Below are positions 26,723 through 33,995 of a DNA stretch of 49,951 bases, in pieces; the first letter of the stretch is position 1, and each line of letters begins with the position of its first letter. Origin of the DNA: an uncultured Bacteroidales bacterium (GTDB lineage: Bacteria; Bacteroidota; Bacteroidia; Bacteroidales; Paludibacteraceae). Location of the stretch: NCBI GenBank assembly GCA_946403215.1, contig CAMIZG010000009.1, positions 1-49,951 on the forward strand. Direction: 5' to 3'. A program made the translations under genes and the position numbers. Below the pieces are notes generated by a model that had not been told where the DNA came from, searched no databases, and saw nothing but the letters and a program-made list of their open reading frames with translations.

Positions 26723-27154
26723 TTATTTGGCTTTTGTTTTCTTTAGCAGATATTCGTCAATGATCTCAACAATGTTCTCCTTGGGGTACAAACCTTTCAG
26801 TATGATCGGCTCGCCTTCAATGGGGATATATAGTATCTGCGGAATACTGCTGATACGGAACACTCCTGCCAGTTCGCGTTCGCGCTCTGTGTCCACCTTG
26901 TAGAACTTCACCTTGTCGCAATAGGTCTGACTTAGTTCCTCCATGATGGGCGCCAGGCGTTTGCATGGTCCGCACCAGGTGGTGTAGAAATCAATCACGC
27001 ACGGCAGGTCGCCCTTGTACTTCCAGTCGGGGGTGGTGGTATAGTCGAATATCCGTTCCTTGAAATCCTGTGTGGTCAGGTAGGATACATCCCCTGCCGT
27101 TGCGGGCAGCAGCAGGCTTGCAATCATCATGGTGGTAAGCAGAATACGTTTCAT
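26723..27154 (-). CDS. Exported thioredoxin-fold protein
   Basis: A 143-residue protein with signal peptide MKRILLTTMMIASLLLPATA and a thioredoxin domain. VIDFYTTWCGPCKRLAP holds the WCGPC redox pair and ISSIPQILYIP the cis-Pro loop. It is probably periplasmic, acting as a reductase or disulfide exchanger for exported proteins; its partner DsbD-like protein is not seen here. It begins one base after the stop of the porW-like gene, so it may serve that lipoprotein or its substrates (inference). Confidence 0.92.
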   Translation of the reverse strand: MKRILLTTMMIASLLLPATAGDVSYLTTQDFKERIFDYTTTPDWKYKGDLPCVIDFYTTWCGPCKRLAPIMEELSQTYCDKVKFYKVDTERERELAGVFRISSIPQILYIPIEGEPIILKGLYPKENIVEIIDEYLLKKTKAK

Positions 27155-27155
27155 A

Positions 27156-29894
27156 TTATTGTCCTTTCATAAATTCGTTGTAATCCTCCATCGTCTTGCC
27201 ATTGCCGATGAGTTGACTGTTGGTTTCGGTAATGGGGATGATGGTTATTTGTCTGTTTTGCAGCAGGGCTTGCATCTCCGGGCTGTCGGTCAGGATGCCT
27301 ATGTACCACTCCGCCTCGTCCATCGACTCCATGCCGCTGATGCGCAGGGTTGCGCCGGCACTATAGGCGGTCAGGGTGGTCAGGTCGAAGTCGCGAATGA
27401 GGAAGCGTGTGAAGTTGAACAGTGCTACCTCATAGAGCAGGTTGTTCAGTTCAGCCTGCAACTCATCATCGGTCATGGTGTGGGTTACCGGATAGATCAG
27501 CAGAACGAATGCGCGCTCATCGCGTGCTGCGGAGAATTGAACAGTGGTGTCGGCAGCTTGCACCTCCACCTGCATATCTTCGCGTTTGCTCGACAGGGTG
27601 GATACAGCGCCACCTTTCTGACTTTCCATGCCTTGCCCGAGCATGGCAAGCATATTGCGGCTCATGGCTGCCAGTTCGGAGTCGGGGTAGCGGCTGATCA
27701 TGTCTCGTAGCGATGCGCCAAAGGCCTCCTTGCCCTCAGTGCGTGCTTTGGCTACAGCGTTCAGGAACAGGAAGCGTGGCATCAGTGGCGACAATGGGTA
27801 GTTCTGCTCAGCATGATCGGTGTTCGCCTTGACGGTGGCAAATTGTCCGGCGCGGTAAGCGTTGTAGGTGGCTTCGTACAGCGAGTCTTGTTCTGCAGCC
27901 ATCTGACGGAGTTGGGCGAAGTACTGCGGGTTGGCTACTATCTGCGCCTGCTTGCTGTCGGGGTACTTGCTCAGGATGGCCTGACGACTTTCCTCAGCCG
28001 CAGCGGTATTGTTATCTTTGAGTGCATCCAGGTATCGCATGTAATACAGCTCCACGCAACGTTTGTCCTGCGGGAAGCGGCGGCAGAACTCCTCAAAGGT
28101 AACCTCGGCCTGGATAGTGTCCTGCAACTGGTCTTTGTAGATGAAAATCATCTTGAACAGCGCATCGGCTATCGTCGAGTCGCTCACGGCAAAATCTGCT
28201 GGTGTACGAGGAATCTGTTGCAGGTAATAGGCGGGGTCGTATATATCCGTCACACGAGGTTTTTCAACCACTGTACTGTCGGCAGCCATGCTGTCAGTCA
28301 ACTCGCCCGTTTCGTCCTCGGATTCTTCGTCGGTGGCGGAAGGCGTCCAGTCGCCGGATGAGGCTTTGCTTCTGCGGCGCCAGTTGTCCTCCAGCGGACG
28401 GTTGCCCCACTTGCGTGTGAACTCTTGCTTGCCGTTGCGCATGAGTTGCGGGTTGTAGAAATACCACTCGGTGGATGCACCTGCGCCGCCTATCATCTTC
28501 GACGTGTTGACGCTGGTCAGTCCTTTGTCGCGTGCCTCACGTTCGCGTTGCGCGGCGCGGGCGGAGTCCTCGGCTTCGGCTTTGCGCAGGTCGGTTACCA
28601 CTTGCTCGGCTATCTTCATCTGCTCCTCCTCGCTCAGGGTGCTCAGGTGCTGCAGTGAGTCCTGCAGTTGCACGGTGCTGTACTCCTTATTTAGTTCATC
28701 AAGCACCTCGGCTAATACACGTATGCGCTGGTAACCGTCGGATTCTACCGGCAGGATAGTGATGGCCTCGGAGTAGCAAGGGGCGGCTTTGTCATACTTG
28801 CGTTGGGTGTAGTAGATATCTCCGGCTTTCAGCAGCACGGCGGCTTTGTCCATGCCGGTTTTCTCGCTCTTCTCGATGGCCAGTTCGTAGTTCTCCAGCG
28901 CATGCAGGGTGTCGTGCTGCGCCAGATAGATATCGCCTATTGCGCCGTAGAGCACATCCAGCTGCTCGTGGTACTTGTAGTTCTTAGCCATGTTATTGAG
29001 CTTGCGTATGGCTTTCTTCTTGTCGGCGGAGAGCTGTGCCATGCGGATGCGTGCATTGAAATCCATCACCACGGGCGGGTAGAGCCTGATGCACTTCTTG
29101 TAGGCATCGTAGGCGTCCTGAGGTTTGTTGTCCAGTTCGTACAGTTGACCGAGCACATATGCAAAGCGTGCACGGTTGCCCTTGCGGCTCTCGTCTGGTA
29201 GGGCGAGTTTTACGAACGGTATAGCTTCCTTATACTGCTTAGCTTTCAGGCGTATGTCGGCAGCTGTGGCGGCATATAAGGGTGCGTTCTTGCGCTTGAG
29301 GTTGTCCGCCTGCACCTTGCTGAGCATATCTTCGGCTTCGTACAGCCAGCCCATCTCGGCGTAGGCACGAGCCACCCATAGTTGGCATTGAGCCACTACG
29401 TCGGGGTCGAACTCGTAGTGCCGGATCACGTAGTTGAATGTGCCCACTGAACCGAGGAAGTCGCCCTTGTGGAACTCGGCTTGCCCGAGCAGCAGCCAGG
29501 CTTTGGACAACTCCTTGTTGAACTCGCCTTGCTTGAGCCAGGCTTTGTACTTGGGGTCTTTGGTGCGCTTGGGGTCGGGTTTGGGCTTGGATTTGATGGA
29601 GTGCAACTTGATGCACTTGCGGCACTTCTCAATGGTGCGATCCATCTTGGAGGTGGATGCTTCGGCGGCTTTATGGTCGGACACCGGGTACAGGGGCAGC
29701 ACCTCGCCGTAGTTATCCTCGTGCGCTGCGGCTATCTGTTCCAGACCCTCCTCGTAGGCTATCCGTCCGTTGAAGTGGATGTTGTAGCGCGTCTTCATCT
29801 GGTGATACGCACGCACCGCACCCGTGTTCTTCTGCGTCGAACAGGAGCAAAGTGCCAACATAACCAGCATGAATATGTGTATCTTTTTTATCAT
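27156..29894 (-). CDS. TPR lipoprotein, PorW/SprE family (type IX secretion/gliding)
   Basis: A 912-residue outer-membrane lipoprotein. MIKKIHIFMLVMLALCSCS ends in a lipobox Cys, followed by the family start RAYHQMKTRYNIHFNGR. TPR motifs run through about residues 120-400 (AWLLLGQAEFHKGDFLGSV, DAYDAYKKCIRLYP, ENYELAIEKSEK). The middle has a Glu/Asp/Ser-rich linker and an aromatic GGAGASTEWYFYNPQLM segment, and the C-terminal part has more helical repeats. In Porphyromonas and Flavobacterium this family is needed for type IX secretion, binding PorN or SprA. No other core T9SS gene is in the window. It follows tsaB by 8 bases. Confidence 0.87.
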   Translation of the reverse strand: MIKKIHIFMLVMLALCSCSTQKNTGAVRAYHQMKTRYNIHFNGRIAYEEGLEQIAAAHEDNYGEVLPLYPVSDHKAAEASTSKMDRTIEKCRKCIKLHSIKSKPKPDPKRTKDPKYKAWLKQGEFNKELSKAWLLLGQAEFHKGDFLGSVGTFNYVIRHYEFDPDVVAQCQLWVARAYAEMGWLYEAEDMLSKVQADNLKRKNAPLYAATAADIRLKAKQYKEAIPFVKLALPDESRKGNRARFAYVLGQLYELDNKPQDAYDAYKKCIRLYPPVVMDFNARIRMAQLSADKKKAIRKLNNMAKNYKYHEQLDVLYGAIGDIYLAQHDTLHALENYELAIEKSEKTGMDKAAVLLKAGDIYYTQRKYDKAAPCYSEAITILPVESDGYQRIRVLAEVLDELNKEYSTVQLQDSLQHLSTLSEEEQMKIAEQVVTDLRKAEAEDSARAAQREREARDKGLTSVNTSKMIGGAGASTEWYFYNPQLMRNGKQEFTRKWGNRPLEDNWRRRSKASSGDWTPSATDEESEDETGELTDSMAADSTVVEKPRVTDIYDPAYYLQQIPRTPADFAVSDSTIADALFKMIFIYKDQLQDTIQAEVTFEEFCRRFPQDKRCVELYYMRYLDALKDNNTAAAEESRQAILSKYPDSKQAQIVANPQYFAQLRQMAAEQDSLYEATYNAYRAGQFATVKANTDHAEQNYPLSPLMPRFLFLNAVAKARTEGKEAFGASLRDMISRYPDSELAAMSRNMLAMLGQGMESQKGGAVSTLSSKREDMQVEVQAADTTVQFSAARDERAFVLLIYPVTHTMTDDELQAELNNLLYEVALFNFTRFLIRDFDLTTLTAYSAGATLRISGMESMDEAEWYIGILTDSPEMQALLQNRQITIIPITETNSQLIGNGKTMEDYNEFMKGQ

Positions 29895-29902
29895 CTAACA
29901 AT

Positions 29903-30655
29903 TTAATTCCTTTTCGGACTTGAAAGTCCTTTAATGTGCGACGGGGCGGCTATGAACTCTTTGAGATAGTTGGGCTCGAAGTAAGCGATCTGCTTGCCCT
30001 CAATCACCTTCATCTGAATTCTGTCTTCTGCCAGCCTTCCAGTCCATGCGCCGGTGGGTACAATGCCGTCTGCCCAGCGGGCATTGGGATGCGTGATTAC
30101 CGACTTGCATTTCTCTGCGCCATTGCCGCAGAAGCAGACGATGTTCTTCTCCAGCACCTCAGCAAAGCTGTCTGCATCAATCACCTTGGCCTGTAGCGGT
30201 TGCAGTTCGTTTAGGCGGGTGTCGTACAATGCGCAGTACACCTCCATCCTGCGTGCATCAATCATCGGGCAGATCAAGACTTCAAATTTTGGACTCTTGC
30301 TCGGTTTTGCCGATAGGGAATCTTGAAATCTTGCAATATCGGTGATTGCCGCTCTGGCGATTACCGCGAGTGTCGGCACAGCTATCAGTGGCACATCCAG
30401 ACCATAGCATAGCCCTTTGACCAATGAGGCAGAGATGCGCAGACCGGTGTACGAACCAGGACCTTCTGACAGTACTATGCCGTCAATCTTCAATCCGCGT
30501 GCTGCGGCTTCGGTTTGCAGTTCGTGAACATATACAGCCAGCAAGGCAGCGTGGTTACTCCCCACCATGTTCAGCCGCTCAGCTATCACCTCGCCGCCCT
30601 CAAGCAGCGCTGCCGAACAGACTTCTGTCGAACTATCGATTGCTATCTTTGCCAT
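29903..30655 (-). CDS. tsaB: tRNA threonylcarbamoyladenosine protein TsaB
   Basis: A 250-residue ASKHA-fold protein that pairs with TsaD in t6A synthesis. AKIAIDSSTEVCSAALLEGG, SEGPGSYTGLRI and MIDARRMEVYCALYD are hallmark motifs. The ATG at 30655 gives MAKIAIDSS; upstream extension to 30700 is unlikely because it nears the promoter. Between the GLCYGLDVPLIAVPTL block and MIDARR there is a Ser/Lys/Pro-rich insertion (about 20 residues; FQDSLSAKPSKSPKFE) encoded by low-complexity DNA at 30273-30341. It heads a seven-gene leftward run ending in ybeY. Confidence 0.95.
   Translation of the reverse strand: MAKIAIDSSTEVCSAALLEGGEVIAERLNMVGSNHAALLAVYVHELQTEAAARGLKIDGIVLSEGPGSYTGLRISASLVKGLCYGLDVPLIAVPTLAVIARAAITDIARFQDSLSAKPSKSPKFEVLICPMIDARRMEVYCALYDTRLNELQPLQAKVIDADSFAEVLEKNIVCFCGNGAEKCKSVITHPNARWADGIVPTGAWTGRLAEDRIQMKVIEGKQIAYFEPNYLKEFIAAPSHIKGLSSPKRN
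30273..30341. repeat. Degenerate short-word array inside tsaB
   Basis: Words of the type TCAAGACTTCAAATTTT and AATCTTGAAATCTTG occur in frame and encode a hydrophilic linker in TsaB. They resemble the ATTTGAAG array at 3962-3985. The call is by eye. Confidence 0.45.
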
Positions 30656-30709
30656 CTCACGTATAGGCGCTCGCCATGCACCAAACGCATGGGCGCACAC
30701 AAAAGCCTA

Positions 30710-30741
30710 CAAAGTTACGAAAATTATTTGACATTTGCAAA
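30710..30741 (-). promoter_or_regulatory. Promoter for tsaB-porW-like-ybeY run
   Basis: Minus strand TTTG (30738-30741), 20 bases, TAACTTTG (30710-30717). It fits the consensus exactly and the -33 box lies in TTTGCAAA. Expected start near 30703, 48 bases upstream of the tsaB ATG. Confidence 0.87.
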
Positions 30742-30749
30742 CATTTGGT

Positions 30750-30835
30750 CAAAATAATCGTATTTTGTGCAACAAAATAGAACTTTGCATCCCAAAATAA
30801 TCGTATTTTGTGCAACAAAATAGAACTTTTGCCCC
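30750..30835. repeat. 43-bp tandem duplication with internal palindromes upstream of the tsaB promoter
   Basis: Two copies at 30750-30792 and 30793-30835 are identical over the first 37 bases and differ in the last few. Each unit contains CAAAATA-ATCG-TATTTTG and TATTTTGT-GCA-ACAAAATA, so alternate hairpins or paired operator sites are possible. It fills the gap between the clp stop (30855) and the tsaB promoter. Confidence 0.92.
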
Positions 30836-30854
30836 ACTAATTGCGTTTGCTATG

Positions 30855-33125
30855 TCAAACCTCTATTATCAGCTCGTTTGGTTGGGTCTCGGTGTCGGCA
30901 TCAACATTGGCTTTGGCTGTGCTCTGGTTGAGCAGGATGTCGGTCAGTACATCCTCCACGTGTGTCTGTATGGCTCGGCGTAAGGGGCGTGCACCATAGC
31001 GTGGATCTGAGCCCTCCTTGATGATCTGCTCGCGCACTTGCTGGGATATACTTACCTTGTAGCCCATCATCGCCGTGCGTGCCAGCAGACCGCTCAGCTC
31101 GATATCCACTATCTTCTCCAGCGCCTTGCGATTCAGATGGTGGAAGAACACCACGGCGTCCAGTCGGTTGATGAACTCCGGCGGGAAGGTGCGGTTGAGA
31201 GCCTTGGTCAGTATGGATTGTGAGGCACGTGTATCCGGCTGCGATGCTTCAAAACCTATACCTGCGCCTTGCTCGGCGAGCTGGCGCGTACCAACGTTGG
31301 AGGTGAAGATGATGATCGTGTTGCGGAAATCCACTGTATGTCCCTGCCGGTCGGTCAGGTGACCTTCGTCAAGCACCTGAAGCAGCACATTGAAGATGTC
31401 GGGGTGGGCTTTCTCTATCTCGTCGAACAGGATGATAGAGTATGGTTTGCGTCGCACGGCTTCGGTCAGTCGTCCGCCATCCTCATGCGCCACGTATCCC
31501 GGAGGAGCGCCCACGAGCAGTGAGGCGGTGTGCTTCTCTCCGTACTCACTCATATCGAAGCGGATGAGGGCATCTTTCTGCCCGAACATCTCCTCCGCCA
31601 AGCACTGCGCCAGGTGCGTCTTGCCTACGCCTGTGGGACCTAGGAAGAAGAACGAACCGATGGGGCGTCCCGGGTCGGATAGCCCGAGTCGCGAACGGCG
31701 GATAGCTTTCACCACTTGGCTGACGGCCTCGTCCTGCCCGATGATGCGCGAGCACAGCTCGCTGTCCAACTCGCGCAGACGCTTGCTCTCGGCTGTGGCC
31801 ACACGTTGCACCGGCACGCCCGACATGATGCTCACCACCTCGGCTATGTCCTCCTCGCTGACGAGTTGGGTGTTGTCTGCATTGGCACTGGCTCCGGCTT
31901 CGTCGAGCACATCAATCGCTTTGTCGGGGAACGCGCGGTCGGTGATGTAACGCTCCGCCAGACGCACACACGCCTCGATAGCCTCGGGCGAGTATTTCAC
32001 GTGGTGGAAATCGCTATAGTACGGTGCCAGTTGATGCAGTATATCGATAGTCTCATCGGCTGTGGTGGGGGGGATGACTATCTTTTGGAAGCGACGCTCC
32101 AGAGCACCGTCTTTCTCGATGGTTTTCTTATATTCCGCCATGGTTGTGGCGCCAATGCACTGCACCTCGCCTCGTGCGAGTGCGGGTTTGAGTATGCCTG
32201 CTGCATCCAGCGAACCTGAACCGTTGCCTGCCCCCATCAATGTATGTATCTCATCGATGAACAGGATGATCTCCGGGTGTGCGTGGAGTTCCTGCAGCAC
32301 GTTCTTCATGCGCTCCTCAAACTGGCCGCGGTACATCGTACCGGCCACGAGCACTGCCAGATCGAGCGAGATGATGCGTTTTCTCTGTAACTCCGGCACG
32401 TCGGTGTGAATCAGTTGCTCAGCCAGTCCCTCAACGATAGCCGATTTGCCTACCCCCGGGTCACCGAGCAGGATGGGGTTGTTCTTCCGACGTCGGGCGA
32501 GGATTCGCATCACGCGTGTTATCTGCTGCTCGCGCCCTACTACTGGGTCAAGCTTGCCCTCCATGGCCAGGCGCGTCAGGTCGCGACCGTAGGCATCCAG
32601 CGCAGGCGTGTCGCTTTCGGTTTTTGCCTTTCGACTTTTGTTTTTCGACTTTTGGCTCTCTACTCTCGACTCATCCGCCCCATCCTCCATCACTCTCTCC
32701 GGTTTGGGAAAGAGCGTCTCCATCGTCTCGTAGGTGATGCCGAACAGATCAGTCAGCACCATGCAAGGGTAGTTCAGCCGCTCGCGCAGGATAGCCATCA
32801 ACAGGTGTGCCGAACCCGCCACCTCTGCAGCATAGGCATCGCGCTCAATGGCCATCAGCCGGATGATGCGCTCCGAGGCTGACGACAGATGCATATTGCC
32901 GGCATCCACTTGCTCGGGTTGTTCTTTGCGCGCATGTTTTTCCATCTCGCTCTTGAATTGCCGGAAGTTGATACCTGCCTTGGCGAGCAGGTCGCAGGCA
33001 GTACAATCCTTTGTGCGCAAGATACCTAACATCAGGTGATCCGGATAGACCTGCGCATTATTCAATCGCAATGCCTCCTGCCCTGCAAGTGACACGATAT
33101 CTCTAAGTCTTGAAGTATAGTCCAT
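30855..33125 (-). CDS. ATP-dependent Clp protease ATP-binding subunit, ClpA/ClpC type without M domain
   Basis: A 756-residue double-AAA+ unfoldase. Residues 1-140 are the Clp N domain ([17 protein letters not shown]). D1 has Walker [16 protein letters not shown] and Walker [16 protein letters not shown]2 has [17 protein letters not shown] and [25 protein letters not shown] supplies an IGF loop for ClpP docking. Between D1 and D2 the sequence goes straight from [20 protein letters not shown] to [15 protein letters not shown], so the coiled-coil M (UVR) domain of ClpC is absent, as in ClpA. The N-D1 linker is Lys/Ser-rich. The ATG at 33125 is chosen over TTG 33140, which is only 11 bases after the -7 box. 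Confidence 0.93.
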   Translation of the reverse strand: MDYTSRLRDIVSLAGQEALRLNNAQVYPDHLMLGILRTKDCTACDLLAKAGINFRQFKSEMEKHARKEQPEQVDAGNMHLSSASERIIRLMAIERDAYAAEVAGSAHLLMAILRERLNYPCMVLTDLFGITYETMETLFPKPERVMEDGADESRVESQKSKNKSRKAKTESDTPALDAYGRDLTRLAMEGKLDPVVGREQQITRVMRILARRRKNNPILLGDPGVGKSAIVEGLAEQLIHTDVPELQRKRIISLDLAVLVAGTMYRGQFEERMKNVLQELHAHPEIILFIDEIHTLMGAGNGSGSLDAAGILKPALARGEVQCIGATTMAEYKKTIEKDGALERRFQKIVIPPTTADETIDILHQLAPYYSDFHHVKYSPEAIEACVRLAERYITDRAFPDKAIDVLDEAGASANADNTQLVSEEDIAEVVSIMSGVPVQRVATAESKRLRELDSELCSRIIGQDEAVSQVVKAIRRSRLGLSDPGRPIGSFFFLGPTGVGKTHLAQCLAEEMFGQKDALIRFDMSEYGEKHTASLLVGAPPGYVAHEDGGRLTEAVRRKPYSIILFDEIEKAHPDIFNVLLQVLDEGHLTDRQGHTVDFRNTIIIFTSNVGTRQLAEQGAGIGFEASQPDTRASQSILTKALNRTFPPEFINRLDAVVFFHHLNRKALEKIVDIELSGLLARTAMMGYKVSISQQVREQIIKEGSDPRYGARPLRRAIQTHVEDVLTDILLNQSTAKANVDADTETQPNELIIEV
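32612..32682. repeat. Degenerate CGACTTTTG-type array inside clp
   Basis: Words such as CCTTTCGACTTTTG, TTTTTCGACTTTTG and CTCTCTACTCTCGACTC run in frame and encode the hydrophilic linker between the Clp N domain and D1. Confidence 0.55.
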
Positions 33126-33150
33126 AATTCTGTCTGTCAAATTGTCGCTG

Positions 33151-33182
33151 CAAAGGTACGAAAAAAATCTTACATTTGCAAA
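33151..33182 (-). promoter_or_regulatory. Promoter for clp
   Basis: Minus strand TTTG (33179-33182), 20 bases, TACCTTTG (33151-33158). Exact consensus match, with TTTGCAAA at the -33 site. Start expected near 33144, about 19 bases before the ATG. No heat-shock-type element is evident. Confidence 0.9.
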
Positions 33183-33263
33183 TGTTTGTTTTTTTACAAT
33201 TTGTTAGTTCGAAGTTCCCGCGAGCAATGCGCGTAGTAGGGTAGTAGTGACGTTTGGTGGCGG

Positions 33264-33977
33264 CTACTTGACGGGTTTGTGGCGCCAACGATAGGCCAGG
33301 CCGAGTTCTACGCGCTGGGGGTACATGCTATCCAGCGACGAGGCGGTGACGTTACGCTTCTTCCACTCCACGATATCCGAGAGGCTGACCAGGTAGTTGG
33401 CCATGATCTGTATGCCTAAGGGGAACTCATAGGTGACGGTGGCTCCGAGGCCGTAGTTATTGTCTTGGAAGGAGTAGTTGGCTGTACTCTCCTTGCCGAT
33501 GTTCGATGCGTAGTTGAAGTGGGTGTACGGTCCGCCGCCAAACGAAAGATAGCCCTTATCCAGATTGCCGAAGCGTGCCAGGAACAGCACGGGTATATCC
33601 ACGCCGAACGAGTAGAGGTGGTTCGATTCGTTGGGGTCCTTAAAGTAGTTCTGCTCCACGGTGAGCACCAGTCGGCCCTGAATAGCAAAATGCTTGGTGA
33701 CCGAAAAGTCAATAAAGCCGCCCAGATCGCCTCCCACCTTCATGTAGGAGGAGAAGTGCCGGCCATCCTGATGGATGATGTAATTGCTGATATTCGCTGT
33801 GAGCAACACGCCGCCGGTAACGATCTGCGGGAGCTTCTCCTGGTCGATGGTGTCGATGTTGATCTCAGTGTCCCACTGCCGGAAGTATTGCTCGGCAACA
33901 GATACAGGTGCCACTTTGACCTGCGCACTACATAGTAGTGGCAGCAGCAAGGCTAATATGATGAATGAGCGTTTCAT
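33264..33977 (-). CDS. Outer-membrane beta-barrel protein
   Basis: A 237-residue exported protein with signal peptide MKRSFIILALLLPLLCSAQ. The mature part alternates polar and aromatic/hydrophobic residues in strands typical of a small eight-stranded barrel (FIDFSVTKHFAIQGRLVLTV, GLGATVTYEFPLGIQIMANY) and ends VELGLAYRWR. It fits the porin/OMP beta-barrel family of Bacteroidota, which includes PorT-like proteins, but I cannot assign it to PorT. Start ATG 33977 is preferred to ATG 33989 because it begins the signal peptide. It follows the DUF5686 gene by 18 bases. Confidence 0.82.
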   Translation of the reverse strand: MKRSFIILALLLPLLCSAQVKVAPVSVAEQYFRQWDTEINIDTIDQEKLPQIVTGGVLLTANISNYIIHQDGRHFSSYMKVGGDLGGFIDFSVTKHFAIQGRLVLTVEQNYFKDPNESNHLYSFGVDIPVLFLARFGNLDKGYLSFGGGPYTHFNYASNIGKESTANYSFQDNNYGLGATVTYEFPLGIQIMANYLVSLSDIVEWKKRNVTASSLDSMYPQRVELGLAYRWRHKPVK

Positions 33978-33995
33978 ATGCTGTTCCATTAAGGT

